Origin: Crocinitomicaceae bacterium
GTDB lineage: Bacteria > Bacteroidota > Bacteroidia > Flavobacteriales_D > Crocinitomicaceae
DNA: 64,000 bases
Assembly (NCBI GenBank): GCA_029238665.1
Contig: JAQWFQ010000012.1
Span: 62,001-126,000 of the forward strand
Reading direction: 5' to 3'
Part shown: in pieces, positions 51,584 through 61,564 of the stretch
How positions within the stretch are numbered: the first letter of the stretch is position 1
Layout: each line of letters opens with the position of its first letter
The notes under the pieces: generated by a model
Told to the model about the DNA's origin: nothing
Seen by the model: the letters and a program-made list of their open reading frames with translations, nothing else
Databases searched by the model: none
Translations under genes and position numbers: made by a program

Positions 51584-53794
51584 CTAGCTTGGTTTACTAT
51601 GTGCGATTGCATAAGGTAACGAAATTAATATTTTTGTTCCGGTTTCCAACTCCTCATTGTAATCATTCACCAGCAAAGATCCATTGGTTTTGTGCTTTTT
51701 GTTCAAGTTTTTAATTCGCTTGCGCGTTATGTCCATTGCCATACTTTTGTGAGCAGAGCTTTTCTCTTTTTCTTTTGATTCCTTTCTCCCTATGCCATTA
51801 TCTATAATAGAAATGATTAGCATATTATTTTCTTTACTGAACTTAACTTTGATAAACCCGCCTTCAATGGTGTGTAATTGGCCATGTTCAATTGCATTTT
51901 CAATAAAAGGTTGTGTAATCATAGGAGGAATAATTGTATTCTCATCGAAGAGAATTTCTTCCGCAATAATGTCAAATTCAAAGCGATCTTCGAAACGCAA
52001 TTTTTGCATTTCTAAATACTTTTGTAGAATTTCAATTTCGGTATTGATTAAGATATGATCCTTTGGCGAGTTTTCTAAAATTAGCCGCATTAATCGAGAA
52101 AAATTAACTAAAAATCGAGAAGATTTGTCCGTGTCATTATCGTAGATATAGCTTTGAATTACAGACATTGCATTAAAAATGAAATGCGGATTCATTTGAG
52201 TCCGAAGTAATGTTTGTGACATTTCGGCTTCGCGGCGTTGTTGCTTTATTTTAGTTTGATTCCAACGGTAAAATAGGATGATACCTGCTAGAACAACAAT
52301 AATCAAAAAAGCAAAGAGGATATACCGTTGAAAATTGTTCCTCAATTGGCTGTTTTCCAGTTTTGTTGCGCTTAAATTTTGCTCTTGTTGGTGCCTTTGA
52401 ATGGAGTCAGATTGTAAATGGATTAAACGTTCACGTTGTTCAGATCGATACGACTCGCTTAGTTCAGCAATTTTTGTGGCAGATTGTAATATTGTGTTAC
52501 TGTCCAGGTAGTTTAAATATAACTCCATGTACTCCAAGGACTTTTTGGTGTTGTGTACATCTTTGTATACATCTGCTATGGTTCTATAAGTCTGGTAAAT
52601 TTGATTTTGTGCTCTGTACTGCATAGAGCGATTTAAATAGTTTAATGCATTTGTATACTTACCCTGCTCCTTAAAAACAGTCCCAACATTGTGATAAACA
52701 CCAGCTATTTTTTCTTTGTTATTTGTAGACTCAAAATAAACGAGAGCTTTGTTAAAATTACTTGATGCCAGGTTGTACACCTTTTGTTCTTTGTAAACCA
52801 TCCCAAGAATATTATGCGTTTCCCCCAAACTATTTAAGTCGTTTAAACTTGTTAAATACTTGATAGAAAGAGTAGCATTTTTAATTGCACTTGAAAAATC
52901 ATTCCGATCTAACTGAACAGAGGCAAGGTGCGTAAGCGCCAATGCCATTTGGCGTTTATCATGAATTTTCCGCGCATAGTTAAGCGATCTTCGGAAATAG
53001 TATTCGGCATCATCTAAGTTGGAAATTAATTTTTGTGATTGTCCAATTTCACGGGTGTATTTGGCGAGTAAATAAATATTATGTGCCTCTTCAGCCATCT
53101 GCAAACTAATCAAGTTTTTGGCAACACTTAGTTCAATTTGTCCAAAAAAACTATAGGTTTCTGCCTGCGTGTTAAAAGCTTGTGAAAGAACAGACTTATC
53201 TTTAACTCTACGGGCAGACTTAATCGCCATGTTTGAATAGTACATAGCAGAATCTTTTTGATTGGAGATCATAAAATTCTTAGAAAGAAATATATATGCT
53301 TCAGAAATTCTTTCGTGATCCATTGTTTCTCGAGCAAGCTTAATAGATAGGTTTAAATAGAAGTTAGCGGTTTCAATTTCTTGCATACTACTGTGGTAGT
53401 ATCCTAGATGCCTGTAAATTTTAAAGTGCTCTGAATTAGAATTCAATTTATTTAAAAAGGTTTTACACGAAAGAATAGTGTTAAAATAGTCCTCTTGATT
53501 CCCTGTTTTTTGTGCAATTTCTGCACTGTAAAAAAGCGCATTAAATTGAATAGAATCTTCAAGGTTTAAGCTTGCATTTAAGATGACCTTTCGAATAGAA
53601 TCTGCTTTAGTAATGTTGTTGACCTTGTAGTATTCCCCAAGCGTCATTAAACGAGTAAACTTCTTTTTAGGATTAGGTGCAGCGCGGTATGATTTAATTA
53701 AACTGTCCTCATCATTTTGCCCATAAGTGGAGACAGAAGTGCCAATCATAAAGAGAAGCAGGGGAAGAAAACAAGTTAATTTTAAACGGATCAT
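51584..53794 (-). CDS. TPR-containing LytS-type sensor histidine kinase
   Basis: A 736-residue kinase. It has a signal peptide or N-terminal helix, a TPR array over about residues 85-420 (repeated YYF..SL.YA/A pattern), a coiled linker, one membrane helix (YILFAFLIIVVLAGIILFY near 490), and a His_kinase domain with H537 in QMNPHFIFNAMS followed by a GHKL ATPase (IIDNGIGRKESKEK). The TPRs probably face the periplasm or an associated protein. Partner of the LytTR regulator downstream. Confidence 0.92.
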   Translation of the reverse strand: MIRLKLTCFLPLLLFMIGTSVSTYGQNDEDSLIKSYRAAPNPKKKFTRLMTLGEYYKVNNITKADSIRKVILNASLNLEDSIQFNALFYSAEIAQKTGNQEDYFNTILSCKTFLNKLNSNSEHFKIYRHLGYYHSSMQEIETANFYLNLSIKLARETMDHERISEAYIFLSKNFMISNQKDSAMYYSNMAIKSARRVKDKSVLSQAFNTQAETYSFFGQIELSVAKNLISLQMAEEAHNIYLLAKYTREIGQSQKLISNLDDAEYYFRRSLNYARKIHDKRQMALALTHLASVQLDRNDFSSAIKNATLSIKYLTSLNDLNSLGETHNILGMVYKEQKVYNLASSNFNKALVYFESTNNKEKIAGVYHNVGTVFKEQGKYTNALNYLNRSMQYRAQNQIYQTYRTIADVYKDVHNTKKSLEYMELYLNYLDSNTILQSATKIAELSESYRSEQRERLIHLQSDSIQRHQQEQNLSATKLENSQLRNNFQRYILFAFLIIVVLAGIILFYRWNQTKIKQQRREAEMSQTLLRTQMNPHFIFNAMSVIQSYIYDNDTDKSSRFLVNFSRLMRLILENSPKDHILINTEIEILQKYLEMQKLRFEDRFEFDIIAEEILFDENTIIPPMITQPFIENAIEHGQLHTIEGGFIKVKFSKENNMLIISIIDNGIGRKESKEKEKSSAHKSMAMDITRKRIKNLNKKHKTNGSLLVNDYNEELETGTKILISLPYAIAHSKPS

Positions 53795-53910
53795 AAGGTA
53801 AAAATAATGTTTTCAAACGAGCTGAGTTTGCTGTTCCTGAATTCTGTTGTGTTTCACGCTATTAATCTTCGTACAAATCCCTATATTTAGCCCCTTAAAG
53901 TAAGATTAGG

Positions 53911-56688
53911 ATGGAATATAATTTTAGAAAAATAGAATCGGATTGGAGAGCATTTTGGGCAAAAAACAATACGTTTCGTGCAGAAGATAATTCTACAAAA
54001 CCAAAATTTTATATTGCAGATATGTTTCCCTACCCTTCTGGTTCTGGGCTTCACGTTGGCCACCCGTTGGGTTATATTGCTTCTGATATTTACGCAAGAT
54101 ATAAACGCCATCAAGGGTTTAATGTATTGCACCCAATGGGTTATGATTCGTTTGGTTTACCTGCAGAGCAATATGCGATTCAAACGGGACAACATCCTTC
54201 TATTACGACAAAAGAAAATATTGCCCGATACCGAGATCAGTTAGATCAAATTGGTTTTTCATTTGACTGGGATCGTGAAATTAGAACATCTTCACCTGAA
54301 TATTATAAATGGACACAGTGGATTTTTAAGCAGTTGTTTAATGCATATTATAACAACACATCAGATAAAGCCGAAACGATTGAATCATTGGTTCTTGAGT
54401 TTGAGGCAAATGGGAATAAAAATGTAAATGCATGTTCCGATTTTGAGGCGGTCTTTGCAGCCGATGCGTGGAATGCATATTCAGCCCATGATAAAGAACA
54501 AATATTACAAGAATATCGATTGGCATACTTAGCTGATTCATGGGTGAATTGGTGCCCTGCTTTAGGAACAGTATTAGCAAATGATGAGATTATCAATGGG
54601 CTTTCAGAGCGTGGAAGCCACCCTGTTGAGCAAAAACGAATGCGGCAGTGGTCTTTGCGAATAAAAGCGTATGCCGAACGTTTATTAACGGGATTAGAAA
54701 AAATAGATTGGACAGATTCGATTAAAGACCAACAACGAAACTGGATTGGAAAATCAATTGGAGCTTCGGTGCAGTTTGCGGTTGAAGACTTCAATGAAAA
54801 AATTGAGGTGTTTACAACACGTCCTGACACGATTTATGGCGTGTCGTTTATGGTACTTGCCCCTGAACACCCATTTGTAGATGAAATAACTACAGCTGGG
54901 TTTGCCACAGAGGTAGCTGAATACAAGAGACAAGCATCGTTAAAGTCAGAAAGAGATCGTCAGGCAGATGTAAAGAACATTACAGGGCAAAATACAGGAG
55001 CTTTTGCAATTCATCCATTTACAGGAGCTAAAATTCAAATTTGGATTGGAGATTATGTGTTGGCGTCTTATGGTACAGGTGCCGTAATGGCTGTTCCATG
55101 TGGAGACCAAAGAGATTGGAGTTTTGCAAAACATTTCGGTATTGAAATCAAGAATATTTTTGAAGGAAAAGATATTTCTGAAGCGGCTTATGTAGATAAA
55201 GATGCAGTGATTGCAAATTCAGATTTTTTAAACGGCCTGACTGTTAAGAAAGCAATGAAGTTAGCAATTTACGAGATTCAACAACGTGGATTAGGTAAAG
55301 GCCAAACAAACTATAGATTGCGCGATGCTGTTTTTTCAAGACAACGGTATTGGGGAGAGCCTTTCCCGGTATTTTATAAGGATGGATTGCCATATTTAGT
55401 TGCAGATAAAAACTTGCCAATTACATTGCCGGAGGTAGATAAATATTTACCAACGGAAGATGGTGAGCCTCCCTTGGCAAGAGCTAAAGAAAGTGCGTGG
55501 AATCATTTTGAGGGGGATCGAATGGACTTTAATACAATGCCTGGTTGGGCAGGAAGCTCATGGTATTTCTTGAGGTATATGGACCCTAAAAATGAAACTG
55601 AGTTTGTTTCAAAAGAGAAGGTGGAGTATTGGAAGAATGTCGATTTATACATTGGCGGTTCTGAACATGCTACAGGACACTTGTTATACGCTCGTTTTTG
55701 GACAAAATTTTTAAGTGATTTTGAGCACATTCCGTTTGATGAACCGTTTCAAAAAATGATCAATCAAGGAATGATTTTGGGACGAAGTAGCTTTGCTTAT
55801 AGAATTAAAGACACGAATAAATATGTCACTGCCTCAAGAAGGAAAGAATATGATGTAACACCTATTCATGTAGACATTTCATTTGTAGAAAATGATAGGT
55901 TGGATGTTGAAGCATTCAAAAACTGGCGAGCTGATTATGCAAATGCTGAATTTATCTTTGAAGAAGATGGGACATACTTGTGTGGGCATGAAGTTGAAAA
56001 GATGTCAAAATCGAAGTTCAATGTTCAAACACCAGACGACTTAGTTGACAAGTATGGAGCAGATACATTACGTATGTATGAAATGTTTCTTGGTCCGTTG
56101 GAGCAAAGTAAGCCATGGGATACACAAGGAATTAATGGAGTACATAATTTCTTAAAGAAGTTTTGGAGATTATTCCAGATCAATGAAGCAGGTGCTGTAG
56201 ATGTAGTTGATTCAACGCCAACAAAAGAGAGCTTGAAAACCTTACACAAGTTGATTAAGAAAATCACGGAAGATTTAAATCGTTTTTCATTCAACACGGG
56301 TGTGTCTGCATTTATGATTGCTGTAAATGAATTGAGTGATCAAAAATGTAATAATAAATCAGTTTTAGCCGATTTAACTGTATTGCTTTCTCCATATGCC
56401 CCTCACATTGCTGAAGAGTTGTGGATGAAGTTAGGGAATAGTGCTGGCTCTTTAAGTGTTGCACCACTTCCTGTGTTTGATGCGAATCATTTAATTGAAG
56501 CAAATCATTCGTATCCTGTTTCATTTAATGGTAAAATGAGATTTTTATTAGAACTTCCAACAGCTATGAGCCCAAAAGAAGTAGAGGCTGCTGTACTTTC
56601 GAATGAGCAATCTCAAAAATATTTAGAGGGGAAATCTCCGAAAAAAGTGATTGTTGTTCCTAAGAAAATTGTAAACGTAGTTGTTTAA
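53911..56688 (+). CDS. leuS: Leucyl-tRNA synthetase
   Basis: Charges tRNA-Leu. A 925-residue class Ia synthetase with HVGH at residues 48-51 (HIGH motif), KMSKS at 697-701, the editing domain (TTRPDTIYGVSFMVLAPEHP) and the C-terminal anticodon-binding region. Two insertions, near residues 150-205 and 630-690, are normal for Bacteroidota LeuRS. TATATTTA (53882-53889, 7 of 8 of the -7 box) precedes it. A tRNA-Leu gene lies in the same window at 28117. Confidence 0.97.
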   Translation: MEYNFRKIESDWRAFWAKNNTFRAEDNSTKPKFYIADMFPYPSGSGLHVGHPLGYIASDIYARYKRHQGFNVLHPMGYDSFGLPAEQYAIQTGQHPSITTKENIARYRDQLDQIGFSFDWDREIRTSSPEYYKWTQWIFKQLFNAYYNNTSDKAETIESLVLEFEANGNKNVNACSDFEAVFAADAWNAYSAHDKEQILQEYRLAYLADSWVNWCPALGTVLANDEIINGLSERGSHPVEQKRMRQWSLRIKAYAERLLTGLEKIDWTDSIKDQQRNWIGKSIGASVQFAVEDFNEKIEVFTTRPDTIYGVSFMVLAPEHPFVDEITTAGFATEVAEYKRQASLKSERDRQADVKNITGQNTGAFAIHPFTGAKIQIWIGDYVLASYGTGAVMAVPCGDQRDWSFAKHFGIEIKNIFEGKDISEAAYVDKDAVIANSDFLNGLTVKKAMKLAIYEIQQRGLGKGQTNYRLRDAVFSRQRYWGEPFPVFYKDGLPYLVADKNLPITLPEVDKYLPTEDGEPPLARAKESAWNHFEGDRMDFNTMPGWAGSSWYFLRYMDPKNETEFVSKEKVEYWKNVDLYIGGSEHATGHLLYARFWTKFLSDFEHIPFDEPFQKMINQGMILGRSSFAYRIKDTNKYVTASRRKEYDVTPIHVDISFVENDRLDVEAFKNWRADYANAEFIFEEDGTYLCGHEVEKMSKSKFNVQTPDDLVDKYGADTLRMYEMFLGPLEQSKPWDTQGINGVHNFLKKFWRLFQINEAGAVDVVDSTPTKESLKTLHKLIKKITEDLNRFSFNTGVSAFMIAVNELSDQKCNNKSVLADLTVLLSPYAPHIAEELWMKLGNSAGSLSVAPLPVFDANHLIEANHSYPVSFNGKMRFLLELPTAMSPKEVEAAVLSNEQSQKYLEGKSPKKVIVVPKKIVNVVV

Positions 56689-56706
56689 TTCGGAACTGAT
56701 TTTTAC

Positions 56707-59133
56707 CTATTTAGCAGAAAATTTATAGTGCAAGGTAAGGTAGCCCCCTATACCATCGGATGGTAATATACCAGGCCCAGGGTACCCTGTTGCTCTGCGT
56801 GTAAAATAGCTACTGTTTGTGAGGTTTGTAACCCCGAGCTCCAATTGGAAGTGTTTTTTAAAGGCGTATCGGGCCGAAAAGTCCATTACAAAATATGCAG
56901 GAATTAGCCCAATTACTGCATCTCCTGATGGTGTAATTGAATTAGAGGCGTCAGAAAATTGAGACGAATTATATGACCCCTGAATTTGAAAACTCATTCC
57001 TTTGAATCGATATTTTATTCCAGATTTTAAAATTCTAGAACTCACATACTCAACTTTTTTACCAATATAATTGGCTTCTTTTGATGTAATGTAGTTGGCA
57101 TCAATGTAAGCGGCATTTATGAAAAGTGATAAAAAGTGCTCAGTTGAGTCATTAAATGCTTTTAAGAAATCAATTTCAGTAAATAATTCAACACCAAAGT
57201 TCTGAGCATTTCCAATGTTGGTTCGTTCTTTTTGAATTGTACCTGGCTTAGAAGCCAAACCAATTTTATCCCCATAAAAAATATAAAACCCGGCTAAATC
57301 GTAAATAATAAAGTTGTTGAGTAATCCCCTAAAACCAGTTTCTATAGTATAGCCATGCTCATCGTTAATTAAACTATCAATGGTGATGTTTGGATTGTTA
57401 ATACGGATGTCGGTAAAGTTAATTGCACGGTAGTTTTGAGTAAAATTACTGTAAACGGTAGATCGCTTGGCAATTTTATAAGCTGTTCCAGCTCCAAATA
57501 AAGGCACCACACGCTTGGTTGTATTGTCATCGTTGATAGAGAAAATAGCTAAGGTGTCTTGATTAAGTGGATGAATCACATACTCCTTATAATATCCTTT
57601 TGAACTGCTTTTTATGTATTCAAAACGACCGCCAAAATTGAGCTTCCATTTTTTACCTAAAAACAGAATGTTTTCAGCAAAGAAGGCTAAATTTTCAGAG
57701 GGGTAAGAAAAAGCTGAAGCCTCTAAGTCAGTTTCATTTTGAAAATTGAAATTGGCATCATTTCCTGAGCTTGCTAAACCTTGATTTGCGGTAGAATTTC
57801 CTTGGTAGTATCGAGCTCCAACTAAAAAAGCACCTTTTAGGCTCGATTTTGAGGTATCTTTTTGAAGGGTGTATTTTTTCAAATAGCGTGCTTCAACTCC
57901 AGCATTTTGAAATTTACCTGCAATCATTTCACGGACTCCATTGTGGTCAGCTTGTGTTATTTTGCCTAAAAACCCGAGCGATTGTCGCTGTGAAAGCATG
58001 CCAAAAGCACGAATATTTAACTGTGATTTTTTTCCAATTTCATGATCGTAATGAAGTGCTAGAATATTCCAATTGACATTAAACCAGTTTCTATCGCGAA
58101 CACTTTGAGTTGGATCCTCTTTGAATTGAAGGTCTGTTAATCCACCCGCTTGTTTAGCTAAATAATCCATGTGGGTGTATTCTAGCTTAATTTTTGCTTT
58201 ATCTGTTAAGTGATAACCAAGTTGTGTGAAAAGTTGTTGTTGATTGAACTTACTGTTGTCACGGTATCCATCTCCGCGCTTATATTGATGGTAGACTTGA
58301 TAAAAAAAGCGATTTTGTGTTCCCGTAATACGGTTGAATGTTGCGGAATAATTGTAGAGCCCAATTGTGTTTCGTGTGGTGAGTTCAAAGGGGGTGCTTG
58401 TTGGCGCTTCTCGAATAATAAAGTTTAATAATCCTCCAAACTGTGTCCCAAATTGCAAAGAAGCAGAACCTCGAATAATTTCAATTGATTTTAAAGCTTC
58501 TAACGGGGGAGTGTAATAACTTTCGGGATAGCCTAAAGCGTCAGCGCTTATGTCATAACCATTTTGACGCGTATTAAAATTTGCAGCCCTGTTGGGGCTT
58601 AAGCCTCGCCCTCCAATTCCAAGTTGAATTCCTGACCCGTCGCTTTCCCAAATATTAAGACCGGGAATTTTAGCAAAAATCTCACGAGGATTTGCAGATG
58701 ATTTGGCACCATTGAGCTTTGACAATTCAATAACGGCATTTGTTCCCGTGTATATTTGAACCCCTTTAATTGGGGGTAAAAACCCAACGTCAAAATCAGC
58801 TAAACGCTTTGATATTACATTTGTTTCTGCAATTTCTTGAATGTTCATTTTTAATGTGACCCGCCTGTTTTCTGTTGCTAAATCTAAGGAGGATACAACA
58901 AGTTCTGTTGTAAGGTATCCATTAATAATGAATAAAATACGGTCATTTAATTGGGCAGCAATTTTGAATTTTCCATCCAAATCCGCGCGCGTATATTTTT
59001 TGTTTCTTAGATTTTGAATTTTAACCGAAGGAATCGTTCTACTCAATTCATCCTGAACGGTTCCAGAAATTGATTGCGCTCTTAATCCCAAAGAAACGAC
59101 ACCAATAAGTAGTATAAGTGAATATCGAATCAT
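56707..59133 (-). CDS. FecA-like TonB-dependent receptor (iron-type)
   Basis: An 808-residue outer-membrane receptor with signal peptide (MIRYSLILLIGVVSLGLRAQ), a carboxypeptidase-regulatory-like domain, a plug (KSIEIIRGSASLQFGTQFGG near residue 215) and a 22-strand barrel ending GIGGYLTLHYKFSAK. The plug style matches siderophore or ferric-citrate receptors (FecA type). It is last in the DUF4856-imelysin-HTTM-receptor operon and overlaps HTTM by 4 bp. Probable role: import of an iron chelate. Confidence 0.85.
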   Translation of the reverse strand: MIRYSLILLIGVVSLGLRAQSISGTVQDELSRTIPSVKIQNLRNKKYTRADLDGKFKIAAQLNDRILFIINGYLTTELVVSSLDLATENRRVTLKMNIQEIAETNVISKRLADFDVGFLPPIKGVQIYTGTNAVIELSKLNGAKSSANPREIFAKIPGLNIWESDGSGIQLGIGGRGLSPNRAANFNTRQNGYDISADALGYPESYYTPPLEALKSIEIIRGSASLQFGTQFGGLLNFIIREAPTSTPFELTTRNTIGLYNYSATFNRITGTQNRFFYQVYHQYKRGDGYRDNSKFNQQQLFTQLGYHLTDKAKIKLEYTHMDYLAKQAGGLTDLQFKEDPTQSVRDRNWFNVNWNILALHYDHEIGKKSQLNIRAFGMLSQRQSLGFLGKITQADHNGVREMIAGKFQNAGVEARYLKKYTLQKDTSKSSLKGAFLVGARYYQGNSTANQGLASSGNDANFNFQNETDLEASAFSYPSENLAFFAENILFLGKKWKLNFGGRFEYIKSSSKGYYKEYVIHPLNQDTLAIFSINDDNTTKRVVPLFGAGTAYKIAKRSTVYSNFTQNYRAINFTDIRINNPNITIDSLINDEHGYTIETGFRGLLNNFIIYDLAGFYIFYGDKIGLASKPGTIQKERTNIGNAQNFGVELFTEIDFLKAFNDSTEHFLSLFINAAYIDANYITSKEANYIGKKVEYVSSRILKSGIKYRFKGMSFQIQGSYNSSQFSDASNSITPSGDAVIGLIPAYFVMDFSARYAFKKHFQLELGVTNLTNSSYFTRRATGYPGPGILPSDGIGGYLTLHYKFSAK

Positions 59134-60506
59134 TTTTTAAAGGGCTCTAGCCATGTTCTGTGATACAAATTGTAATTCAGTTTTGTGAGGTCGTGCTTTT
59201 TGTCGACAAATAATTGAGCAGGTCGACCATTCAAACTCACATAAATTTTAGCGCGAATTTCGGGATTTTCTACCGTAATTTTTTGATCTCCGTAATGAAA
59301 AGTTTTCCCATGGTGATAATTCTTTAATATTTGGGCGTATTGGAGAATCATATCGGGCTGTGTTGCCATTTGATCTTCTTGCGTTCTAGTTAAGAATTTA
59401 CTGTTATTAATTTCTGACTCTCGCCCGGTTTTTGGGTCTACCATATAAAACGTTGCATGCCCTTCTTTATGCATAAGCATAACGCGCCACGAAAACCGAA
59501 ACCCTTCTTCATTCCAGAATAAATCACCAGGGTATAAAACATACCTAAAAGGAAGGAGCAGTTGGATGATTATATATAGTGTAAGTAAATAACGTGTTTG
59601 TTTTTTTCGAAGAGAAGAGAGTCGCTTCGGTTTTACCGGATTTTCCCTCCAAGTTTTTCGGCTAAAAAAATCCAGTACCCGTTCATGAAACTGCGCCGAG
59701 AAAAAAATAAGTGTACTAAAAATCATCACCCATGGAAAAACGCCAATTGGGAATAGGTACCAAGTAGCAAGGTGAAAAAAGACAACAAACAAATAGGCTA
59801 TGGGTCTACACCTGTTTGATAAAAGGAAAAACACGATAAACAGATCGTAAATGCACCCTGCCCAACTGAAGGTATAAGCGAGCCAATCCTCTTGCATAAG
59901 CGAGCCAACTAAAGGGATGTTGTGATGTGCTTGGAGCCATATTTTTAAAGGATTTGCTTGAATTAACCAATCGGAATTTACCTTTGCTATTCCTGCAAAA
60001 ATATAAACCATAGCCAGTTGAAACTTAATCAAACTAACCGTCCATTGCTTGGTGGTAATAGATTTTATTTTTGGCCATATTTTAGCATCAAATGAAAAAT
60101 TTCGATTGGCCGGAAGAAAAAGCATAATTAATGCCATCAAACTTACAAAGTAGTAATGGTTTAAGTAATTTGATTTATCCAAGAGCTCTATGTAGGTGAA
60201 GCATAGGGAAAAAGTCAATGCCGAGGCTCGATAGAACAGCCCAACAATGATACACAGTGCGGAGATTAACAGCAGTATAAATGGGATGTACATTAGTTGT
60301 CCCTCAAGCGGTTTAACCCACTCAAACCCGAGATAACCAAAGTAATAACTCGGATCGATATACAATTGTTGAACCCAACCCTTACTGATAAAACGAACTG
60401 TTCCTAAAAACATCAAAACCCCGAAAATTATCCGAAAAATAATTAGCGGGGCTATTGAAATCTCTTTGAATGGGGAGAAAAGTTTATTTGTTTTAATCTC
60501 CGTCAT
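59130..60506 (-). CDS. HTTM-domain (vitamin K-dependent carboxylase-like) membrane protein
   Basis: A 458-residue protein with about eight helices in the first 310 residues (FRIIFGVLMFLGTVRFISKG at the start, YLNHYYFVSLMALIMLFLP) and a soluble C-terminal domain (LNGRPAQLFVDKKHDLTKLN). The layout matches the HTTM family, which includes gamma-glutamyl carboxylases. It overlaps the imelysin gene by 14 bp and the TonB receptor by 4 bp, so it is tightly coupled in the operon. Its reaction in this context is unknown. Confidence 0.78.
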   Translation of the reverse strand: MTEIKTNKLFSPFKEISIAPLIIFRIIFGVLMFLGTVRFISKGWVQQLYIDPSYYFGYLGFEWVKPLEGQLMYIPFILLLISALCIIVGLFYRASALTFSLCFTYIELLDKSNYLNHYYFVSLMALIMLFLPANRNFSFDAKIWPKIKSITTKQWTVSLIKFQLAMVYIFAGIAKVNSDWLIQANPLKIWLQAHHNIPLVGSLMQEDWLAYTFSWAGCIYDLFIVFFLLSNRCRPIAYLFVVFFHLATWYLFPIGVFPWVMIFSTLIFFSAQFHERVLDFFSRKTWRENPVKPKRLSSLRKKQTRYLLTLYIIIQLLLPFRYVLYPGDLFWNEEGFRFSWRVMLMHKEGHATFYMVDPKTGRESEINNSKFLTRTQEDQMATQPDMILQYAQILKNYHHGKTFHYGDQKITVENPEIRAKIYVSLNGRPAQLFVDKKHDLTKLNYNLYHRTWLEPFKK

Positions 60507-61560
60507 TGTCTTGATATGTGATCAATACGCCAAAAGCTGAAGTCATGTCCGTTTTGATATTTACGACTTGTTCTTGGATTAAGTAATATAGTTCCTCTAA
60601 GCCGTTTACATTTGAGCCCATTTCTTCTTCAAGTGTTCCGTTGAACGCCTCAATATTGTTAATGATTTGACTAAATTTCGTGTCAATCTCTACGGCTAAA
60701 GTAGACCGTTCTAGATGAACTAAATAATCATAAAACCCTTGCCCTGAGTTAGGGTTGTTTCCTAGGTATACAATGCGTAAAGCCCTCATGCTTTCTTGGA
60801 GCAATTCCAGTGAAAGACCACTGTTACGAGCTTCAATGTATTCCGGTAATTGAATGCCTAAACTTTGAACACCTATCGGAATACCAAGCTTGGCATTTTT
60901 AGTCAGTTCATAGTCCCGATTGAATTCATTCACTAACAATGAAAATGCAGAAGTAGTTTCCGTTCCTGTTGCCGCTATAAAGGTTGGCTTATAATTTATC
61001 CACTGTCCATTTACTAATGCAAATTCAGTTTTCATTTTTTGAATTAAATCTGATGCATATTGTGTGTAATTGGGATTTGAGCTGAAGTCAGCTAATGCAT
61101 TCGTTCGATACAAAAGAAAATCTAATGCTGAAAAACCAATGGCGTCTGTATTGTCAATTGACCCTAGGTTATATCCACCATTAAGAATGTTTGAATTTAC
61201 CTGGTTTGAATCGGTAGGGTAGGTTCCTGTAGCGCCTTTAAATCCATTATCTCTTAGTGGTCCAAAATCAAAAATCTTAACCAACTGCCATTGAATATAG
61301 GCTGCTTTCCAATCCGCTTTAACAGCATCTAAGTTGGCTTGATTTGGACTTGTTTTTAGCGCAATAAAACTAGCTTCAAGAGAACTAAGGTCTGATTCAA
61401 AGTCATTAAATGCTGGAGCAATAATTGTGTTTGCAACATTTGTAAGTAAGGTTCCTTTATTAAATGCAGGTTTGATTTCGTCAGGATCTTTACAACTAAA
61501 ACTTAACAGTAATAATAGTGCTAGACTTAAATAAATTGCGTTAGTTCTCTTGAAGTTCAT
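60493..61560 (-). CDS. Imelysin-family lipoprotein
   Basis: A 355-residue lipoprotein (signal peptide ending LLLSFSC) of the imelysin family, a helical-bundle fold shared with EfeO M75 domains and linked to iron uptake. The conserved region around WKAAYIQWQLVKIFDFGPLR (residues 88-107) resembles the GxHxxE-containing area, and GFSALDFLLYR with LEELYYLIQEQ near the end match the family. ATG 61560 is used because the lipoprotein signal begins there. Second gene of the operon, 4 bp after the DUF4856 gene. Confidence 0.82.
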   Translation of the reverse strand: MNFKRTNAIYLSLALLLLLSFSCKDPDEIKPAFNKGTLLTNVANTIIAPAFNDFESDLSSLEASFIALKTSPNQANLDAVKADWKAAYIQWQLVKIFDFGPLRDNGFKGATGTYPTDSNQVNSNILNGGYNLGSIDNTDAIGFSALDFLLYRTNALADFSSNPNYTQYASDLIQKMKTEFALVNGQWINYKPTFIAATGTETTSAFSLLVNEFNRDYELTKNAKLGIPIGVQSLGIQLPEYIEARNSGLSLELLQESMRALRIVYLGNNPNSGQGFYDYLVHLERSTLAVEIDTKFSQIINNIEAFNGTLEEEMGSNVNGLEELYYLIQEQVVNIKTDMTSAFGVLITYQDNDGD

Positions 61561-61564
61561 TGTT

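Noticed and set aside
54361-54560. Insertion in LeuRS as a possible fused domain
   Set aside because: Such insertions are usual in LeuRS of Bacteroidota, and all catalytic motifs are intact.
54348-54830. 160-codon frame on the minus strand within leuS
   Set aside because: Antisense shadow of leuS; no start context or family resemblance.
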